From JAEUJM01 sp044221555 (GTDB lineage Bacteria > Actinomycetota > Acidimicrobiia > Acidimicrobiales > DATDAH01), in contig JBGAOY010000009.1 of NCBI GenBank assembly GCA_044221555.1, forward strand, positions 62,001-126,000: DNA of 64,000 nt. The letters run 5' to 3'. Each line of letters starts with the position of its first letter. Position 1 is the stretch's first letter. Under the pieces are notes generated by a model that saw nothing but the letters and a program-made list of their open reading frames with translations, searched no databases and was not told where the DNA came from. Below, in pieces: positions 8,961 through 19,000 of this stretch. A program made the position numbers and the translations under genes.

Positions 8961-9860
8961 TCAGTCCACCGGGGCGGGGTCGGCCGCGACGGCACCGGGC
9001 GGCGACGTCCGGTTCACCTCTCGGGGGTCCGAGACCCAGTCCGGGTTCACGACCGGGACGATGGCCGTCTCGGGCGCCGCGGGGTAGGCCGGCACCGGCT
9101 GGCCGAGGATCCACGGCAGCAGCGTGGCCTTCAACTCGGCGGTGGCCTCCATCAGCACCGAGTGGGTGCACCCGGGCAGGATGCGCAGGTCGCAGTCGGG
9201 CACCAGGTCCTGCAGGTCGCGGGCCCGGTCGAGCAGATCGGAGTGCTCGCCGTAGAAGGCCAGCACCGGGCAGGCCAGCGCCGCCAGGGCCTCGCGGGGC
9301 AGCGGCTGCACGGCCTCGAGGTCGTCGAGCATGGTGGTCTCGTAGATGAGGGCCTCGGCGTTGCGGGCCATCTTGTTGATCTTGCGGCCACCCTGCTCCG
9401 CCAGCCACTGCTCGACCTCGTCCTCGGCCAGTCCGAACGCGGCCAGGGCCAGGCTGCCGGCCATGTGGTGGCCCCAGCCCTCGACCGCGAAGTGGGCCTC
9501 GATCAGGGCCAGGCCGGCCACCCGCTCGGGGTGGGCGACGGCCATGCCCAGGCCCACCACGCCGCCGTAGCTGTTGCCGATGATGTGTACGGGTCGGTCG
9601 ACGGCGAGCTCGGTGAGGAGCGCGTCGAGGTCGGCCACCGCGTCCTCCGTCGTGTACCCCGTCGGCGGCCGCTCGCTGCGGCCGTGGCCCCGGAGGTCGT
9701 ACAGGATCACGTCGCACTCGCGGGCGAAGGGGTTGGCCAGCGTGTAGTAGAAGCTGGACAGGTTGTCCATGACCAGGCCGTGCAGCATCACGACGGTGTG
9801 GTCGCCCTGGCCCAGGCGCGACACGTTGAAGCGCACCCCGTTGGCGGTGACGTCAGCCAT
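8961..9860 (-). CDS. Alpha/beta-hydrolase
   Basis: The product has 299 residues. The oxyanion strand is VVMLHGLVMDN, the nucleophile elbow is GNSYGGVVG (Ser, about residue 105), and the catalytic His lies in GCTHSVLME (about 250). Its start overlaps the upstream hydrolase gene by 8 bp, indicating translational coupling. In lipid and polyketide clusters such enzymes act as release or editing thioesterases or as ester-forming/cleaving tailoring enzymes. The C-terminus is a Pro/Ala-rich tail of about 45 residues not needed for the fold. The reaction is not determined by sequence. Confidence 0.88.
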   Translation of the reverse strand: MADVTANGVRFNVSRLGQGDHTVVMLHGLVMDNLSSFYYTLANPFARECDVILYDLRGHGRSERPPTGYTTEDAVADLDALLTELAVDRPVHIIGNSYGGVVGLGMAVAHPERVAGLALIEAHFAVEGWGHHMAGSLALAAFGLAEDEVEQWLAEQGGRKINKMARNAEALIYETTMLDDLEAVQPLPREALAALACPVLAFYGEHSDLLDRARDLQDLVPDCDLRILPGCTHSVLMEATAELKATLLPWILGQPVPAYPAAPETAIVPVVNPDWVSDPREVNRTSPPGAVAADPAPVD

Positions 9861-10731
9861 AGGGCACGTGCTCGTGATGCAGGGGATCGTGCGGGGCCGC
9901 ATCCTGCGGGGCCGCGTCCGGCCCGGCGACCTCGGGCCCGGCGGCCGGCGCCGCGGCGGCCGGCGCGCCGCCGTCGACCGGTCCGTCGAGGAAGTCGACC
10001 AGCAGGTCGGCCACCTCGCGGCGGGCGTCGAGGTGGAGGGCGTGGCCACCCTCGAGCACGTCACAGCGTGCGCCGGGCAGCACCGCCCGCACCCGGTCGG
10101 CGGCCGGAGCGCACCACGAGCGCGACCCGAAGGCGAACAGGGTCGGCACCGCCAGGGCCCGCAGGTCGTCGTCGGTGACCGGGGGCTCGGCCCGCAGGTC
10201 GGCCAGGATCGTCGTCTCGGTGAGCAGCCGGCGCTCGGTGTCGGAGGCGTCGGGCGACGGCGCGTCGCGCTCGTCGTCGGGACCCTCCGCCCCACCAGCG
10301 CTGCGCCGCTCCGACCCGGGGTCCCGTAGGGCGACCAGCGGCGCCTCGATGCAGGCCAGCGCCGTCACCCGGTCGGGGCGCGCCGACGCCAGGCGGATGC
10401 CGAGCAGGCCCCCATAGCTGTGGCCCACCACCGCGAACGGTTCCAGGTCGTCGGTGAGGGCGAGCACGTCGTCCACCATCGTGGCCGTGTCGTAGCCATC
10501 GGGCGGGCAGTCGCTCAGGCCGTGGCCCCGCAGGTCGAGCAGGCGCACCGTGTGGGTACGGGCCACCGCCGGCGCCGCCGTGAACCACCACGAGGCCAGG
10601 CTGCCCGTGAACAGCCCGTGCAGCATCACCACGGGCGGCCCCGGGCGCCCGCCCTCGCCACCCTGCGCCTCACGACCGGGACCGAGCTGCTGGGTGTGGA
10701 AGCGCAGCCCGCGGGCCGTGACGAAGGGCAC
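9853..10731 (-). CDS. Alpha/beta-hydrolase, paralogue of its neighbour
   Basis: The product has 292 residues. Visible motifs are VVMLHGLFTGSLASWWF (oxyanion region), DLRGHGLSDCPPDGYDT, the nucleophile elbow GHSYGGLLG, and GGHALHLDARREVADLL with the catalytic His. It shares the LHGL...DLRGHG..(E/D).PP.GY.T pattern with the downstream hydrolase, so the two are probably tandem paralogues. GTG start. An insertion of about 35 polar residues (about 140-175) sits before the cap region. It begins 4 nt after the acyl carrier protein stop. Two hydrolases beside a carrier protein suggest thioesterase and transacylase functions, which is inference. Confidence 0.87.
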   Translation of the reverse strand: MPFVTARGLRFHTQQLGPGREAQGGEGGRPGPPVVMLHGLFTGSLASWWFTAAPAVARTHTVRLLDLRGHGLSDCPPDGYDTATMVDDVLALTDDLEPFAVVGHSYGGLLGIRLASARPDRVTALACIEAPLVALRDPGSERRSAGGAEGPDDERDAPSPDASDTERRLLTETTILADLRAEPPVTDDDLRALAVPTLFAFGSRSWCAPAADRVRAVLPGARCDVLEGGHALHLDARREVADLLVDFLDGPVDGGAPAAAAPAAGPEVAGPDAAPQDAAPHDPLHHEHVPYG

Positions 10732-10735
10732 CAGG

Positions 10736-11089
10736 TCAGCTCGCGGAGGTCGCGCCCTCGGGCGAGTCGAGGCAGCCGGCCACGAACTCGACCAGCTCGC
10801 CCACGGTCATGGTGACCAGGGCGTCGAGCTCCATGTCGGCGATCCAGCCCACGAAGTCGACCTGCTCGCCGTAGCGGTTGGTGAGCTCCTCGGCCAGGGC
10901 CACGAACTCGATGCTCTCCAGCTCGAGGTCGTCGTTGAACGAGGTGTCCATGGTGACCTCGTCCACCATCAACAGCTCGTCCTCGCCGATCACCGTCGTC
11001 AACATCTCGGTGACCGCGGCCAGCACCTGTGCCTTCGATCCGTCTCCAGTCATCTCGGCTGCTCCGCTCCGCTCCGCAGCGTCATCCAT
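10736..11089 (-). CDS. Discrete acyl carrier protein
   Basis: This is a 117-residue acidic protein with a four-helix acyl-carrier fold. The phosphopantetheine-attachment motif is DLELESIEFVALAEELTNRY, where the usual DSL reads ESI. The C-terminus is TMTVGELVEFVAGCLDS. The ATG at 11089 is preceded 8 nt upstream by GGGAAGG, a good ribosome-binding site, and overlaps the end of the synthase gene by 8 bp, so the two are coupled. It is about 30 residues longer than classical ACPs because of its N-terminal extension. As the synthase at 16007 already has an internal ACP, this one may load, transfer or release the product, possibly with the hydrolases next to it. Confidence 0.88.
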   Translation of the reverse strand: MDDAAERSGAAEMTGDGSKAQVLAAVTEMLTTVIGEDELLMVDEVTMDTSFNDDLELESIEFVALAEELTNRYGEQVDFVGWIADMELDALVTMTVGELVEFVAGCLDSPEGATSAS

Positions 11090-14000
11090 CGCTGGCACCT
11101 TCCCTCGGATCGTCCGATGGCCTTCGTGTTCGAGTCGCGTTCGGCACGGTCCAGGAGACCATGTAGCGGGGGCCGTCGTCGCCGACCGCCACCACCTCGC
11201 TGTCCACCTGCACCTGCTCCGTGCCCGGGGCGCCGACCCAGGCCCGGTCGCCCTCGAGCCGGTCGATGCCGATGGCGCGGGGGCGGCCCTCGAGGCCGGC
11301 GCCGCCAGCCTTGCCGACGGCCTCCTTCACCGTCCAGAACCGGGTGAGGGCCAGGTCGCGCTCGGGGCCCGGCTCGGCGGGCACCAACGCCGCCTCGGTG
11401 TCGGTGAGGGCGAGCGAGGCGAACCGCTCGTGACGGGGGGCCTCGACCTCGATGTCGATGCCGGGGGCGGCGTCGTCGGGGCCGGCCACCAACGCGGCGG
11501 CGGCCCACTCGGTGTGGGCCAGCGACACCCGCAGGCCCGAGGCGACAGGCGGGCCGGCACCCCGCGTGACCCCGTCGAGCGCCGCGCCCTCGAACCCTGT
11601 GCCCTCGAACGCGGTGCCCTCGAACGCGGTGCCATCGAGCGCGGCGGCGTCGACGTCCACCAGCGGGCGGCCGTCGTCGTCGTTGGAGACGGTCACCTCG
11701 GCGGGGAAGACCGGGCCGGCGCCGTGGTCCCACAACCACTGGCGCACGGCGTCCTTGACCGCGATGCGACCGAGCAGCCACTGCCGCTGGGCCTTGGGGT
11801 TGAGGCCCTCGTAGGTGGGCCGCTCACGGTGGTTCAGGTAGCGGCGCATCATCAGCTCGCGCGACGCCGAGTTCGCCCAGTGCTCGGTGGCGAGGAACCA
11901 ACCGCCGGGCCGCTGCTCGCTGATGCGCAGCTGGTCGGGGTCACGCAGCATCGGGAACACCACGTCGTCGGTGTCGAAGCGGGTGTCCTGCCAGCTCTCG
12001 ATCTGGCACCACACCCGACCGCGGTCGCCCTCCTGCAGGCTGACCATCTCCAGGTCGGCCCGCACGAAGGCATCGGTGAGCTCACCCACCCGCACCGTGC
12101 ACTCGAAGCGGTCGCCGGGCGGCGGGTGGGGGCCGAAGAAGCGGATGCGCTCGATCACGCTGGGCAGGGCCAGCCGGTCGACCTCGGTGTGCATGGCCAC
12201 CCAGTGGCCCACCAGCTGGCCGGCGCCGTCGAGCAGCGCCCCCGGCGCCGGGAGGGCCTCGATGGTGCCCTGCACGCCGGAAGGGCCGAGGGGGCCGATC
12301 TCGGTGACGCCCTGGTACTGGGGCCCGTGGAAGGCCCAACGGTCGTTGTAGAGGTCCCACGCCGTGGGGCCCCACACGCTGGCCCCCTTGAGGGGAGTCG
12401 GGTCGGCCGCCGGGGGCTCGGGGTAGGTGTCGGCGAACACCACCGTGCCCCGACTGAAGCCCTCGACGCTCACCCGGACCCGGTCGGGCCCGGTGACCGT
12501 GGCGTTGATGGTGACGTCGATCGGCGGCTCGACCGCCAGCCATCGCAGCGCCCGCACGTGCTCGAGCCCGATGGGCACCTTCCCCGGCATGAGCCGGGAC
12601 GCGACCTCCTGGAAGATCTGCAGCGTGCACGTCATCGGCACCACCGGGAACAGGTCGCTGACGTCGTCCCACCCGTCGCGCTGGCGGTAGAAGCGGTGGT
12701 CGATCAGGAACGGCATGGCGTCCATCGACAGCGTCCGCACCTCGGTGAGCCCGTCCGCGGAGGCCGCCGCCGGCACCGGCGCTTCCGGCCCCGGCACGGG
12801 TGCGGTCGCGGCCGGTGGCGAACCGGAGAGCACGAGCGACGGGCCGGCGTCGCGCCACGCGCCGAGCACGTCGGCCAGCGCCGGGCCGACCTCGCGCAAC
12901 CCGGCATCGAACTCGGCGAACACGGGGTGGCCGGCGAGCGACGGGTCGCCGGCCGCGAGCGCGGTGGCATCGGCGCCGGCCGGGGCGAGGTCGAGGTGGA
13001 CGCCGGCGGCGAGGTGGATGAGCGGCGCGCCCAGGTGCAGGGGCACGCCGGCGCCGACGCCCGTGCCCGTTCCTGGCGCGGGCCGCCCGGCCGGGCCCGG
13101 GGCGTGCCCATTGGCCGACCCATCGGTTGCCGTCGCCGCCTCCGGTTCCGTGACCCCGTCCGCCTCCGCCGCCGCTTCGTCGGATGCCGCCGCCACCGAC
13201 GCGTCCGCCGCGGTGGCGGCCCCGCCGGGCAGGCGGTCGAATCGCGGCTGGGCGCCCTCGGTCCACAGCGCCGCCGCCACCCGCCGCAGTTGGTCGAGGC
13301 CCTCGTGGCGGGGCCCGGCGGCCACCACGGCCAGGTGGTCGCGGCCCTTCAGGGTGTCGTCGAGGAAGTTGACCAGGCTCCCCACCCCGACCTGCACGAA
13401 CACCCGCACGCCCTCGTCGTGCAGGCGCAGGGCCAGTTGACGGAAGTGCACCGGCTCGAGGAGGTGGCGGATCACGAGGTCGCGCACCGCCTCCGGATCG
13501 TCGGGGTAGGGCGCCACCGTGGTGGCCGACCACACCGGCACCGCCGGCGCCTGCAGGGGCACCCGGGCGGTGGCCTGACGGACCGGCTCCACGTAGGGCG
13601 CCAGCATCGGCGAGTGGAAGCCCGACCGGAACGGCAGCAGCTGCGCCAGGATGCGCTCGGACCGCAGCTTGGCGATCACCTCGCCCACGCTGGCCTCGGA
13701 GCCGCACACGATGGACTGGTGGGGGCAGTTGTCGTGCGACACCACGATGTCGGGCAGGTCGCCCACCGCCGCCTCCGCAGCGTCGGCCCCGCAGCCCAGG
13801 GCCGCGAACACCACGCCGGGCACGTCCACGTCCTCGGTGTCGACCGAGTCGATGAAGTCGTCGACGCCGTCGGCGGGGATCAGGTGGGCGGCGATCATGG
13901 CGTTCCACTCGCCGATCGAGTGGCCGGCCACCACGTCGGGGCGGATGCCCAGCTCGCCCAGGGCGGCGTCGAGCAGCCGGCCCAGGGCGATGATGCCGGC

Positions 14001-15914
14001 CCCGTGCAGGCCCAGCTGGCCGGCGTGGCCGTCCTCGGCGAGGGGGCCGAGGGGCAGGCCGAAGTGGTCGGCCACGTCGGCCACGTGCGGGTCGAACTCG
14101 GGCTCGACCCCGGGGAAGAGGAACGCCACCTTGCCGCCACCGGCGAGCAGGCCGGTGTTGGAGAACCAGACGTCGTTGCGGCCGTGCCACGGGGTGCCTC
14201 GAGCCACCACCTTGCGGGCCAGCTCGAGGCGGCGGGCGTCGGGCGCCACCATGGCCAGCCGCCAGGTGGCCGCCGGCCGTGCGCGGGAACCGGCTGCCGG
14301 CGCCGCCGCGGTGTCGTCCCGGTCGACCAGGATGGCGGGGTCGTCCAGCTGGGCCAGCAGGTCGTCGGCCGACGCGCCCTCCAGCAGCACCACCCGCTCG
14401 ACCGGCATCGGCGGCGACGCGGGTCGTGCGCCGACCCCCGGGTCCTCCGACGTGCCGCCCGACCGGACGGGCGCGGCGGAGACTCGAGCGGCTCCAGCTC
14501 CGGGTGCCGACTCGAGGACCAGGTGGGCGTTGATGCCGCCGAAGCCGAAGGCGTTCACGCCGGCCACCCTGCGCTCGGGCGCACCGCCCCAGTCCTCGGA
14601 CTCGGCGAGGGTGCGGAAGCGGGTGTCGGCCAGGCGCTCGTGGGGCTCGTCGCAGTGCAGCGTGGGCGGCAGCACGCCGTGGTGCAGGGCCAGGGCGGTC
14701 TTGATCAGCGCGGCGGCGCCCGCGGCCGGCATGGTGTGGCCGATCATCGACTTCACGGAGCCGAGCACCCCCGACGCCGACCCCCCGGGCCGGGTCCCGT
14801 TGCCGTCGGTGCCGCCCGGCCCGAAGAACTGGGCCAACGTGTCGAGCTCGGCGGCGTCACCCACCGGGGTGGCGGTGCCGTGGGCTTCGATCAGCCCCAC
14901 AGTGGCGGGGTCGAGGCCCGACGCCGACCAGGCCCGCTCGAGCGCCAGCAGCTGACCGGCGACCCGAGGCTTCATCACGCTCGACGCCCGCCCGTCGCTG
15001 GCCACGCCGGTGCCCCGGATCACCGCGTACACCCGGTCGCCGTCGCGCTCGGCGTCGGCCAGTCGCTTCAGCACCACCATGCCGGTGCCCTCGCCGATCA
15101 GCAGGCCGTCGGCCGACCGGTCGAACGGCCGGATGGCCTCGCTCGGGCTGAGCGCCCGCAGCTGGGAGAAGACGGTCCAGAAGGCCACGTCGTGGCAGTG
15201 GTGCACGCCGCCGGCCACCACCGCGTCGCACCGCCCGGACCGCAGCTCGGCCACGGCCTGGTCGACCGCCACCAGCGAGCTCGCGCAGGCGGCGTCGACG
15301 GTGTAGGCCGGCCCCTGCAGGTCGAGGCGGTTGGCGATCCGTGACGCGGCCAGGTTGGGCACCAGGTCGATGGCCGCCTCGGGCCGGCTGGGGCCCAGCT
15401 GGTCCTGGAAGGCGTGCTTCACCTCGTCGAGCTTCGCCTCGGTGATGTCCGGCACCAGCTCCCGCAGGCTCTCCACCAGCTGCTGGGCCACCCGTACCCG
15501 CTGGTCGAACCGGGCCATGCCCGGGGTGAAGTAGCCACCCCGGCCCACGATCACCCCCACCTTCTGGGGGTCGCCCAACTGCGCCTCACCACCGGCGTCG
15601 GCGATGGCCGCGGCGGCCACCTTCAGGGCGATCAGCTGGTCGGGCTCGGCCGCCTCGACGGTGACCGGCATGATGCCGAAGGCGGCGGCATCGAAGGTGG
15701 CGTACTCGTCGACGAACCCGCCCCGGTGGCAGTAGACGCGATCGGGAGCAGTCGATTCGGGGTCGTAGAAGAACGACTCCCATCGCTCGGCGGGCACGTC
15801 GGTGATGGCGTCGACCCCGCCCTCGATGTTGCGCCAGTAGGTGGCGAGGTCGGGGGCGCCGGGGAACAGCGCCCCCATCCCCACGATGGCGACGCCCTCC
15901 TGGCGTTCAGCCAT
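11082..15914 (-). CDS. Pfa/PKS-like multidomain lipid synthase: KS-AT-DH-phosphopantetheinyl transferase
   Basis: The product has 1610 residues. The ketosynthase spans about 7-450, with active-site Cys in DAACASSL (about 210), His in EAHGTATPVGD and His in GHTMPAAG, so it is a complete catalytic KS rather than a chain-length factor. The acyltransferase (about 560-850) has Ser in GHSIGEW (about 665) and His in GFHSP. A double-hotdog dehydratase (about 1060-1400) has FLIDHRFY and Asp in LLDGAGQLVGHW. The C-terminal Sfp-type phosphopantetheinyl transferase has GIDIEVEAP (about 1485) and WTVKEAVGKAGG (about 1526). Neither KR nor ACP is present, so it must work with the 16007 protein and/or the discrete ACP. 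ATG 15914 was chosen over a TTG at 15965 that lies inside a hairpin. The PPTase carries a short GTAFEG-type repeat. The domain set recalls PfaC plus PfaE fused. Confidence 0.88.
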   Translation of the reverse strand: MAERQEGVAIVGMGALFPGAPDLATYWRNIEGGVDAITDVPAERWESFFYDPESTAPDRVYCHRGGFVDEYATFDAAAFGIMPVTVEAAEPDQLIALKVAAAAIADAGGEAQLGDPQKVGVIVGRGGYFTPGMARFDQRVRVAQQLVESLRELVPDITEAKLDEVKHAFQDQLGPSRPEAAIDLVPNLAASRIANRLDLQGPAYTVDAACASSLVAVDQAVAELRSGRCDAVVAGGVHHCHDVAFWTVFSQLRALSPSEAIRPFDRSADGLLIGEGTGMVVLKRLADAERDGDRVYAVIRGTGVASDGRASSVMKPRVAGQLLALERAWSASGLDPATVGLIEAHGTATPVGDAAELDTLAQFFGPGGTDGNGTRPGGSASGVLGSVKSMIGHTMPAAGAAALIKTALALHHGVLPPTLHCDEPHERLADTRFRTLAESEDWGGAPERRVAGVNAFGFGGINAHLVLESAPGAGAARVSAAPVRSGGTSEDPGVGARPASPPMPVERVVLLEGASADDLLAQLDDPAILVDRDDTAAAPAAGSRARPAATWRLAMVAPDARRLELARKVVARGTPWHGRNDVWFSNTGLLAGGGKVAFLFPGVEPEFDPHVADVADHFGLPLGPLAEDGHAGQLGLHGAGIIALGRLLDAALGELGIRPDVVAGHSIGEWNAMIAAHLIPADGVDDFIDSVDTEDVDVPGVVFAALGCGADAAEAAVGDLPDIVVSHDNCPHQSIVCGSEASVGEVIAKLRSERILAQLLPFRSGFHSPMLAPYVEPVRQATARVPLQAPAVPVWSATTVAPYPDDPEAVRDLVIRHLLEPVHFRQLALRLHDEGVRVFVQVGVGSLVNFLDDTLKGRDHLAVVAAGPRHEGLDQLRRVAAALWTEGAQPRFDRLPGGAATAADASVAAASDEAAAEADGVTEPEAATATDGSANGHAPGPAGRPAPGTGTGVGAGVPLHLGAPLIHLAAGVHLDLAPAGADATALAAGDPSLAGHPVFAEFDAGLREVGPALADVLGAWRDAGPSLVLSGSPPAATAPVPGPEAPVPAAASADGLTEVRTLSMDAMPFLIDHRFYRQRDGWDDVSDLFPVVPMTCTLQIFQEVASRLMPGKVPIGLEHVRALRWLAVEPPIDVTINATVTGPDRVRVSVEGFSRGTVVFADTYPEPPAADPTPLKGASVWGPTAWDLYNDRWAFHGPQYQGVTEIGPLGPSGVQGTIEALPAPGALLDGAGQLVGHWVAMHTEVDRLALPSVIERIRFFGPHPPPGDRFECTVRVGELTDAFVRADLEMVSLQEGDRGRVWCQIESWQDTRFDTDDVVFPMLRDPDQLRISEQRPGGWFLATEHWANSASRELMMRRYLNHRERPTYEGLNPKAQRQWLLGRIAVKDAVRQWLWDHGAGPVFPAEVTVSNDDDGRPLVDVDAAALDGTAFEGTAFEGTGFEGAALDGVTRGAGPPVASGLRVSLAHTEWAAAALVAGPDDAAPGIDIEVEAPRHERFASLALTDTEAALVPAEPGPERDLALTRFWTVKEAVGKAGGAGLEGRPRAIGIDRLEGDRAWVGAPGTEQVQVDSEVVAVGDDGPRYMVSWTVPNATRTRRPSDDPREGASDG

Positions 15915-15932
15915 GGGCCGAACGAGCTCGAA

Positions 15933-15976
15933 CTGGCTCCCGATCGGACCGCCAGAGCGGTCCAATCGGGAGCCAG
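15933..15976. terminator. 19-bp-stem hairpin between the two synthase genes
   Basis: Arms 15933-15951 and 15958-15976 pair over 19 bp with one mismatch and a 6-nt loop (CCAGAG). It lies between the stop of the 16007 gene and the ATG at 15914. No U-tract follows on either strand. It could be an attenuator, an mRNA-processing or stability element, or a factor-dependent terminator tuning the ratio of the two synthases. Confidence 0.5.
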
Positions 15977-16006
15977 AACCGGGGTTCCGGCCTCACGTTG
16001 GCGGCG

Positions 16007-19000
16007 TCAGGCATGCAGGTGCTCGGGCAGGGCCCGCATGAGCACCACCTGGGCGTCGTCGCGCCCCGACCGCAGCTCGCGCACCAGGCAGGCCACGCCG
16101 TCGTCGGGGTCGATGAGGCCGATGCCCCGCCGGGCGTACTCGCGCTCGAGCTCGGCCGACACCATGCCGGTGCCCGCCCACGGGCCCCAGTCCACGCTGA
16201 CCACCCGACCGTCGAAGCGGGGGCCGGCCGACCGGGCCAGCGTGTCGAGGGCGTCGTTGGCGGCGGCGTAGTCGATCTGGCCGCGGTTGCCGAACACGCC
16301 GGCGATGCTGCCGAACAGCACCACGAAGCCGACGTCGGGGCGCACCACCCGCGCCAGCGTGCGGGCGCCGTCCACCTTGGTGCCGAACACCCGCTCGAAC
16401 GACTCGGGGGTCTTGTCCCGCAGGAAGCGGTCCTCCAGCACGCCGGCCCCGTGCACCACGCCGTCGAGGCGGCCGTGGCGGGCGTAGACGTCGGCGACCA
16501 CCGCTTCCAGGGCGGCGCGGTCGCGGACGTCGGTCTGGTGGTAGCGGGCCTCGACGCCCAGAGCGTCCAGCGTGGCCAGCGTGGCGCGGACCTCACGCTC
16601 GGCCAGGATGCGGGCACAGGCCGCCTCGATGGCCGCCGGGTCCTTCATGCCCTGGCCGATGAGGGCCTTGCGCAGGGCGACCGCATCGGCGGCGCCGGCG
16701 GTGGCCGGGTCCTCGTCGGTGTCGGGCAGTGCCGAGCGGCCCACCAGTTCGAGGTGGCCGCAGCCCTCGCGGGCCAGGGCCACCGCCACCCGGGCGGTGA
16801 TGCCGCGGGCGCCACCGGTGAGCAGCACCACCGAGTCGGCGGTGACGAACGGGGCCGCCGCGGCCGCCGCTTGGGGGTCGAGCGCGTCGGCGCGCACCCG
16901 CAGGGTGTGACGGCTGCCGTTGGTGCGGCCCACGTCGGTGAGCCCGTCGGTGGCGCTCATCTCTGCCAGCAGGTGGTCGGCGAGACGGCTGGGGTCGTCC
17001 TTGCGGTCGAGGTCGACGGCGAGCACCCGGCAGTCGGGGAACTCGCGGGCCACGGTGCGGGCCAGGCCATGGGCGCCGCTGCCCAGGGGCAGGCCGTCGT
17101 GGTCGTCGGGGCCCGGGCCGGTGCCGAACGCACCCCCGAGGCCGGTGGCCACCACCAGCGACCCCAGGCCGGCCAGCACCGCCTCGCGCACCTGTGTGAA
17201 CACGGCGACCAGTGAGTGCTCCGCGCTGGGGGCCAGCAGGGCCAGGTGCACCAGCACGTCGAGCGGGGTGTCGACGGGTGTGTCGACGGGTGTGTCGCCT
17301 GGCGTGTCGACGGGGCCGACGGCCTCGTCAGGCTGCAGGAGACGCACGGTGGCGCCCCGCTCCTCGAGCAGCGCGGCGAGATGCAGCGCCACGCCCTGGC
17401 CGTCGTCGACGATGCCCACGGTGCGCCCGGCGAAGGCCGCCTCGGCCGCGGGCGGCGGATCGTCGACGGGGTCGACCTCGGCCACCTCGACCACGTAGCG
17501 GAGGGTGGCGGCCGGCACCTGCACGTCGTCGGCCGGGGCGCCGGGCTCCGCGGCACCACCATCGCCCTCGGTGGACACGTCGTCGGCGGTGCCGGAAGGG
17601 GCGGGGGCGGTGTCGGATGCGGCGGTGTCGGTCGGAGCGGTGCCGGACGGCGTCCCGTCGGCCGCGTCCGTGGCCCCGCCGTCGCGGTCGCCGAGCGAAC
17701 CGATCCAGTCGACGATGCCCCGAAGGGTCTTCAGCTGGGCCAGTTCCTCCACCACCGACTCGTCGATGCTGCCCTCGTCGGCGCCGGGCAGGCCGACCCG
17801 GTCGGCCAGCTCGCCCACGATCTCGATGCGCTTGATCGAGTCGATGCTGAGGTCGGCCTCCAGGTCGAGGTCGGGGTCGAGCATGTCGAGCGGGTAGCCC
17901 GTGCGCTCGCTGACGATGGCCAGCACCGCGGCCATCACCTCGTCGGAGGTCATCACCGCGCGGGGCGCGGCGGCCGGGGCACCGGCCGCGGCGTCGGTGG
18001 CGGTGGCCTCGATGGCGGCCGCCACCGGGGCCATCGCCGCGAGCGGTGCCGCCGTCGCCGACAGCAGCGGCGCCGCCGGCTCGGCGCTGCCGCCCAGGTA
18101 GCGCAGCATCACCTCGCGCTCCGCGGCCATCAGCTCGCGGGCGCCCCGCAGGTACTCGAGGACCGCGGCGTCCCGCTCACCGCCGGCACCGAGCCCCGCA
18201 CCTGCACCGCCGGCACCGCCGGCGGCCAGCACGATGGGCGGCACCTGGTCGACCGGCTGCAGGCTGCCCGGCAGCACCGCGCCGTCGGCGCTGCGCACCA
18301 GGTGACCGTTGATGGTCCAGCCCGCGGGACGGCCCGCGGCGGTGAGGCGCCCGGCATCGGCGTCACGGCCGGCGAAGAGCGCCAGCAGGTCGACGTCGAC
18401 GCCGTTGACCGCCAGTTGGGCCAGCGCCAGCAGGAACCGGCGCAGGCCGTCGTCGCCCGAGGCATCGCAGGCCACGGCCACGTGGGGCCGGTCGCCCAGG
18501 ATCTTGCCCACCAACTGGGTGAGCACCCGGCCGGGCCCGGCCTCGACGAACACCCGGGCGCCGGCGTCGTACATGGCCTGCACCTGGTCGACGAAGCGCA
18601 CCGGCTCGGCCACCTGGCCGGCCAGCAGCGCGCGGATGTCGTCGGCCGCGTCGGGGTAGGGCGCCGCGGTGGTGTTGGCCCACACGGTGAACGACGGGGC
18701 CTCGATGGGGGCGGCGTCGAGCGCCTCGCCCAGGGCCACGCGCGCGTCGGCCACCACCGGGCTGTGGAACGCGCACGCCACCGGCAGGCGCTTGGACTTC
18801 ATGCCCGCGTCGGCCAGGCGTTCGACGGCCTCGGCGACGGCATCGGTGGGCCCCGATATCACGGCCTGGCCGGGCGCGTTGTCGTTGGCCAGCACCACCC
18901 GACCGGCGGGCTCAAGGGTGGCGAGCACGGCCCGCACGTCGTCGCCCGTGCCCGCCACCGCGGCCATGGCCCCGGGGTCGTCGCCGGCGGCGGCGAGGAT

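Noticed and set aside
7771..9717. A 648-residue protein spanning the glycosyltransferase and part of the hydrolase region
   Set aside because: The first 255 residues or so are low-complexity antisense-like sequence overlapping the real hydrolase; the glycosyltransferase starts cleanly at 8949.
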